Part shown: positions 63,041 through 64,000 of the stretch, in pieces
How positions within the stretch are numbered: position 1 is the stretch's first letter
How the letters are laid out: each line of letters starts with the position of its first letter
NCBI RefSeq assembly: GCF_017654485.1
Contig: NZ_CP061091.1
Span: 691,001-755,000 of the forward strand
Reading direction: 5' to 3'
Source of the DNA: Roseomonas marmotae
Lineage (GTDB): Bacteria; Pseudomonadota; Alphaproteobacteria; Acetobacterales; Acetobacteraceae
Length of the DNA: 64,000 nucleotides
Made by a program: the position numbers and the translations under genes
Notes under the pieces: model-generated
The model's database searches: none
Told to the model about the DNA's origin: nothing
The model's input: only the letters and a program-made list of their open reading frames with translations

Positions 63041-64000
63041 TTGAACCGTTCACGCCTCGCACTGCTTGCCGCGGCCGCGCCGCTCGCCCTGAGTCTGGCC
63101 CATGGAGCCATGGCGCAACCGGCGCCGAACCGCGTGCTGCGCGTGGCGCCGCATGCTGACCTGAAGACGCTGGACCCCGTCTTCGCCTCCATCGTCATCA
63201 CCCGCATGCACGGGCTGATGATCTATGAGACGCTCTTCGCCTGGGATTCGAAGCTGCAGCCTCATCCGCAGATGGTGGAGAGCTTCTCGACCTCCCCGGA
63301 TAACCTGGTCTGGAGCTTCCGCCTGCGGGAGGGGCTCCGCTTCCATGACGGCCGTCCTGTCACCAGCCGCGATGTCATCGCCTCGCTGCAGCGATGGATG
63401 AAGCGTGACACGGTGGGCGGCAAGATGGCCGAATACACCGCGGCGCTGGAGGCGCAGGACGACCGCAACTTCACGCTGCGGCTGACGAAGCCCACGGGCA
63501 TGGTGCCCTTCGCCCTGGGTTCGGCGGTCGGGCAGATCCCCGCCATCATGCGGGAGAGCGACGCGGCGACCGACCCGATGACGCCGGTGACGCAGACCAT
63601 CGGCAGCGGTCCCTTCCGCTTCAACCGCGAGCAATGGCAGAGCGGCGCGCGGGTGGTCTATGACCGCAACGCCGATTACGTGCCGCGCGCGGAACCCGCC
63701 GACGGGCTGGCCGGCGGCCGGGTCGTGAAGCTCGACCGCGTCGAATGGACCATCATGCCGGACCCCGCCACGGCGGCGGCGGCCCTGCAGACCGGTGAGA
63801 TCGATATCTGGGAGCAGCCGGGGCAGGACCTGATCCCCGTCATCAGCCGCAGCCGCGACATCAAGGTGGAGCGCTATTCCAGCCTGGCCAACCAGGTGAT
63901 GCTGCGGCCCAACCACCTGCACCCGCCTTTCAATGACCCGCGCGCCCGGCTGGCCCTGGCCTATGCGACGGATCAGGCGGATTTCCTGGCCGCTGGCTAC
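63041..64000 (+). CDS. ABC transporter family 5 substrate-binding protein, partial
   Basis: The frame opens at a TTG (63041) with AGGAGG 7 bases upstream and runs off the window, giving 320 residues. A signal peptide (LALLAAAAPLALSLAHGAMA) is followed by the oligopeptide-binding pattern LKTLDPVFASIVITRMHGLMIYETLF (residues about 42-67) and GSGPFRFNREQW. Family members bind peptides or nickel. Placed directly after the D-aminopeptidase gene, it probably imports peptides that enzyme then trims. Confidence 0.92.
   Translation, partial: MNRSRLALLAAAAPLALSLAHGAMAQPAPNRVLRVAPHADLKTLDPVFASIVITRMHGLMIYETLFAWDSKLQPHPQMVESFSTSPDNLVWSFRLREGLRFHDGRPVTSRDVIASLQRWMKRDTVGGKMAEYTAALEAQDDRNFTLRLTKPTGMVPFALGSAVGQIPAIMRESDAATDPMTPVTQTIGSGPFRFNREQWQSGARVVYDRNADYVPRAEPADGLAGGRVVKLDRVEWTIMPDPATAAAALQTGEIDIWEQPGQDLIPVISRSRDIKVERYSSLANQVMLRPNHLHPPFNDPRARLALAYATDQADFLAAGY

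Overview
The window is GC-rich chromosomal DNA from an alphaproteobacterium, most likely Acetobacteraceae (Roseomonas-like). This rests on gene order and protein character, not on a database search. The clearest marker is the order mnmE-mnmG-rsmG-parA-parB facing holA-lptE-leuS, a conserved near-origin arrangement in alphaproteobacteria. Two perfect parS sites lie at the mnmG/rsmG junction. Other supporting genes are a very large NAD-glutamate dehydrogenase, a malic enzyme fused to a phosphotransacetylase domain, DUF3576 and DUF423 proteins and a System I (ccm) cytochrome c maturation cluster.

Positions 1-44,800 look like ordinary core genome. In order they hold: a cytochrome oxidase pair (subunit II with its own cytochrome c domain, and a subunit I/III fusion); a DUF983 protein; a coupled trio of phosphoribosyltransferase, DUF423 and rRNA-type methyltransferase; maeB; a FAS1 protein and a repeat-bearing lipoprotein; the tRNA-modification and chromosome-partition block; the leuS-lptE-holA operon; a DUF3576 lipoprotein and a porin; a PLP-binding YggS protein; ccmC-D-E-F-G-H-I, including a 58-residue ccmD; YciI, EVE and Rieske proteins; glycogen phosphorylase; an OmpA-like protein and a JmjC protein; NAD-glutamate dehydrogenase; two MFS transporters, one with a MarR regulator; a zinc-ribbon protein; and prolyl iminopeptidase.

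Positions 44,884-50,442 form an accessory island beginning at a tRNA-Arg(CCT) gene. It contains an AT-richer stretch with degraded repeats, an IS5-family element with a frameshifted transposase, and a small coiled-coil/recombinase-like protein divergent from a uracil-DNA-glycosylase-fold protein of unknown role. An IS701-family element with a frameshifted transposase follows, inserted exactly at the end of a second IS5-family element. Terminal repeats and target duplications can be read for all three elements, which gives the order of two insertions.

Positions 50,440-55,354 hold a LysR regulator divergent from four translationally coupled genes: a MaoC/FAS1-like hydratase, a class III CoA-transferase, a TctC/Bug-type binding protein and a CitE-like lyase. 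Together they could take up a C5-dicarboxylate such as itaconate, mesaconate or citramalate, activate it, hydrate it and cleave it to acetyl-CoA and pyruvate. After an IS481 remnant comes a protein with a CBM60-like carbohydrate-binding C-terminus and an AT-rich upstream region. The right end has a LacI regulator, a RraA-family protein, a D-aminopeptidase and the start of an oligopeptide-type ABC transporter binding protein.
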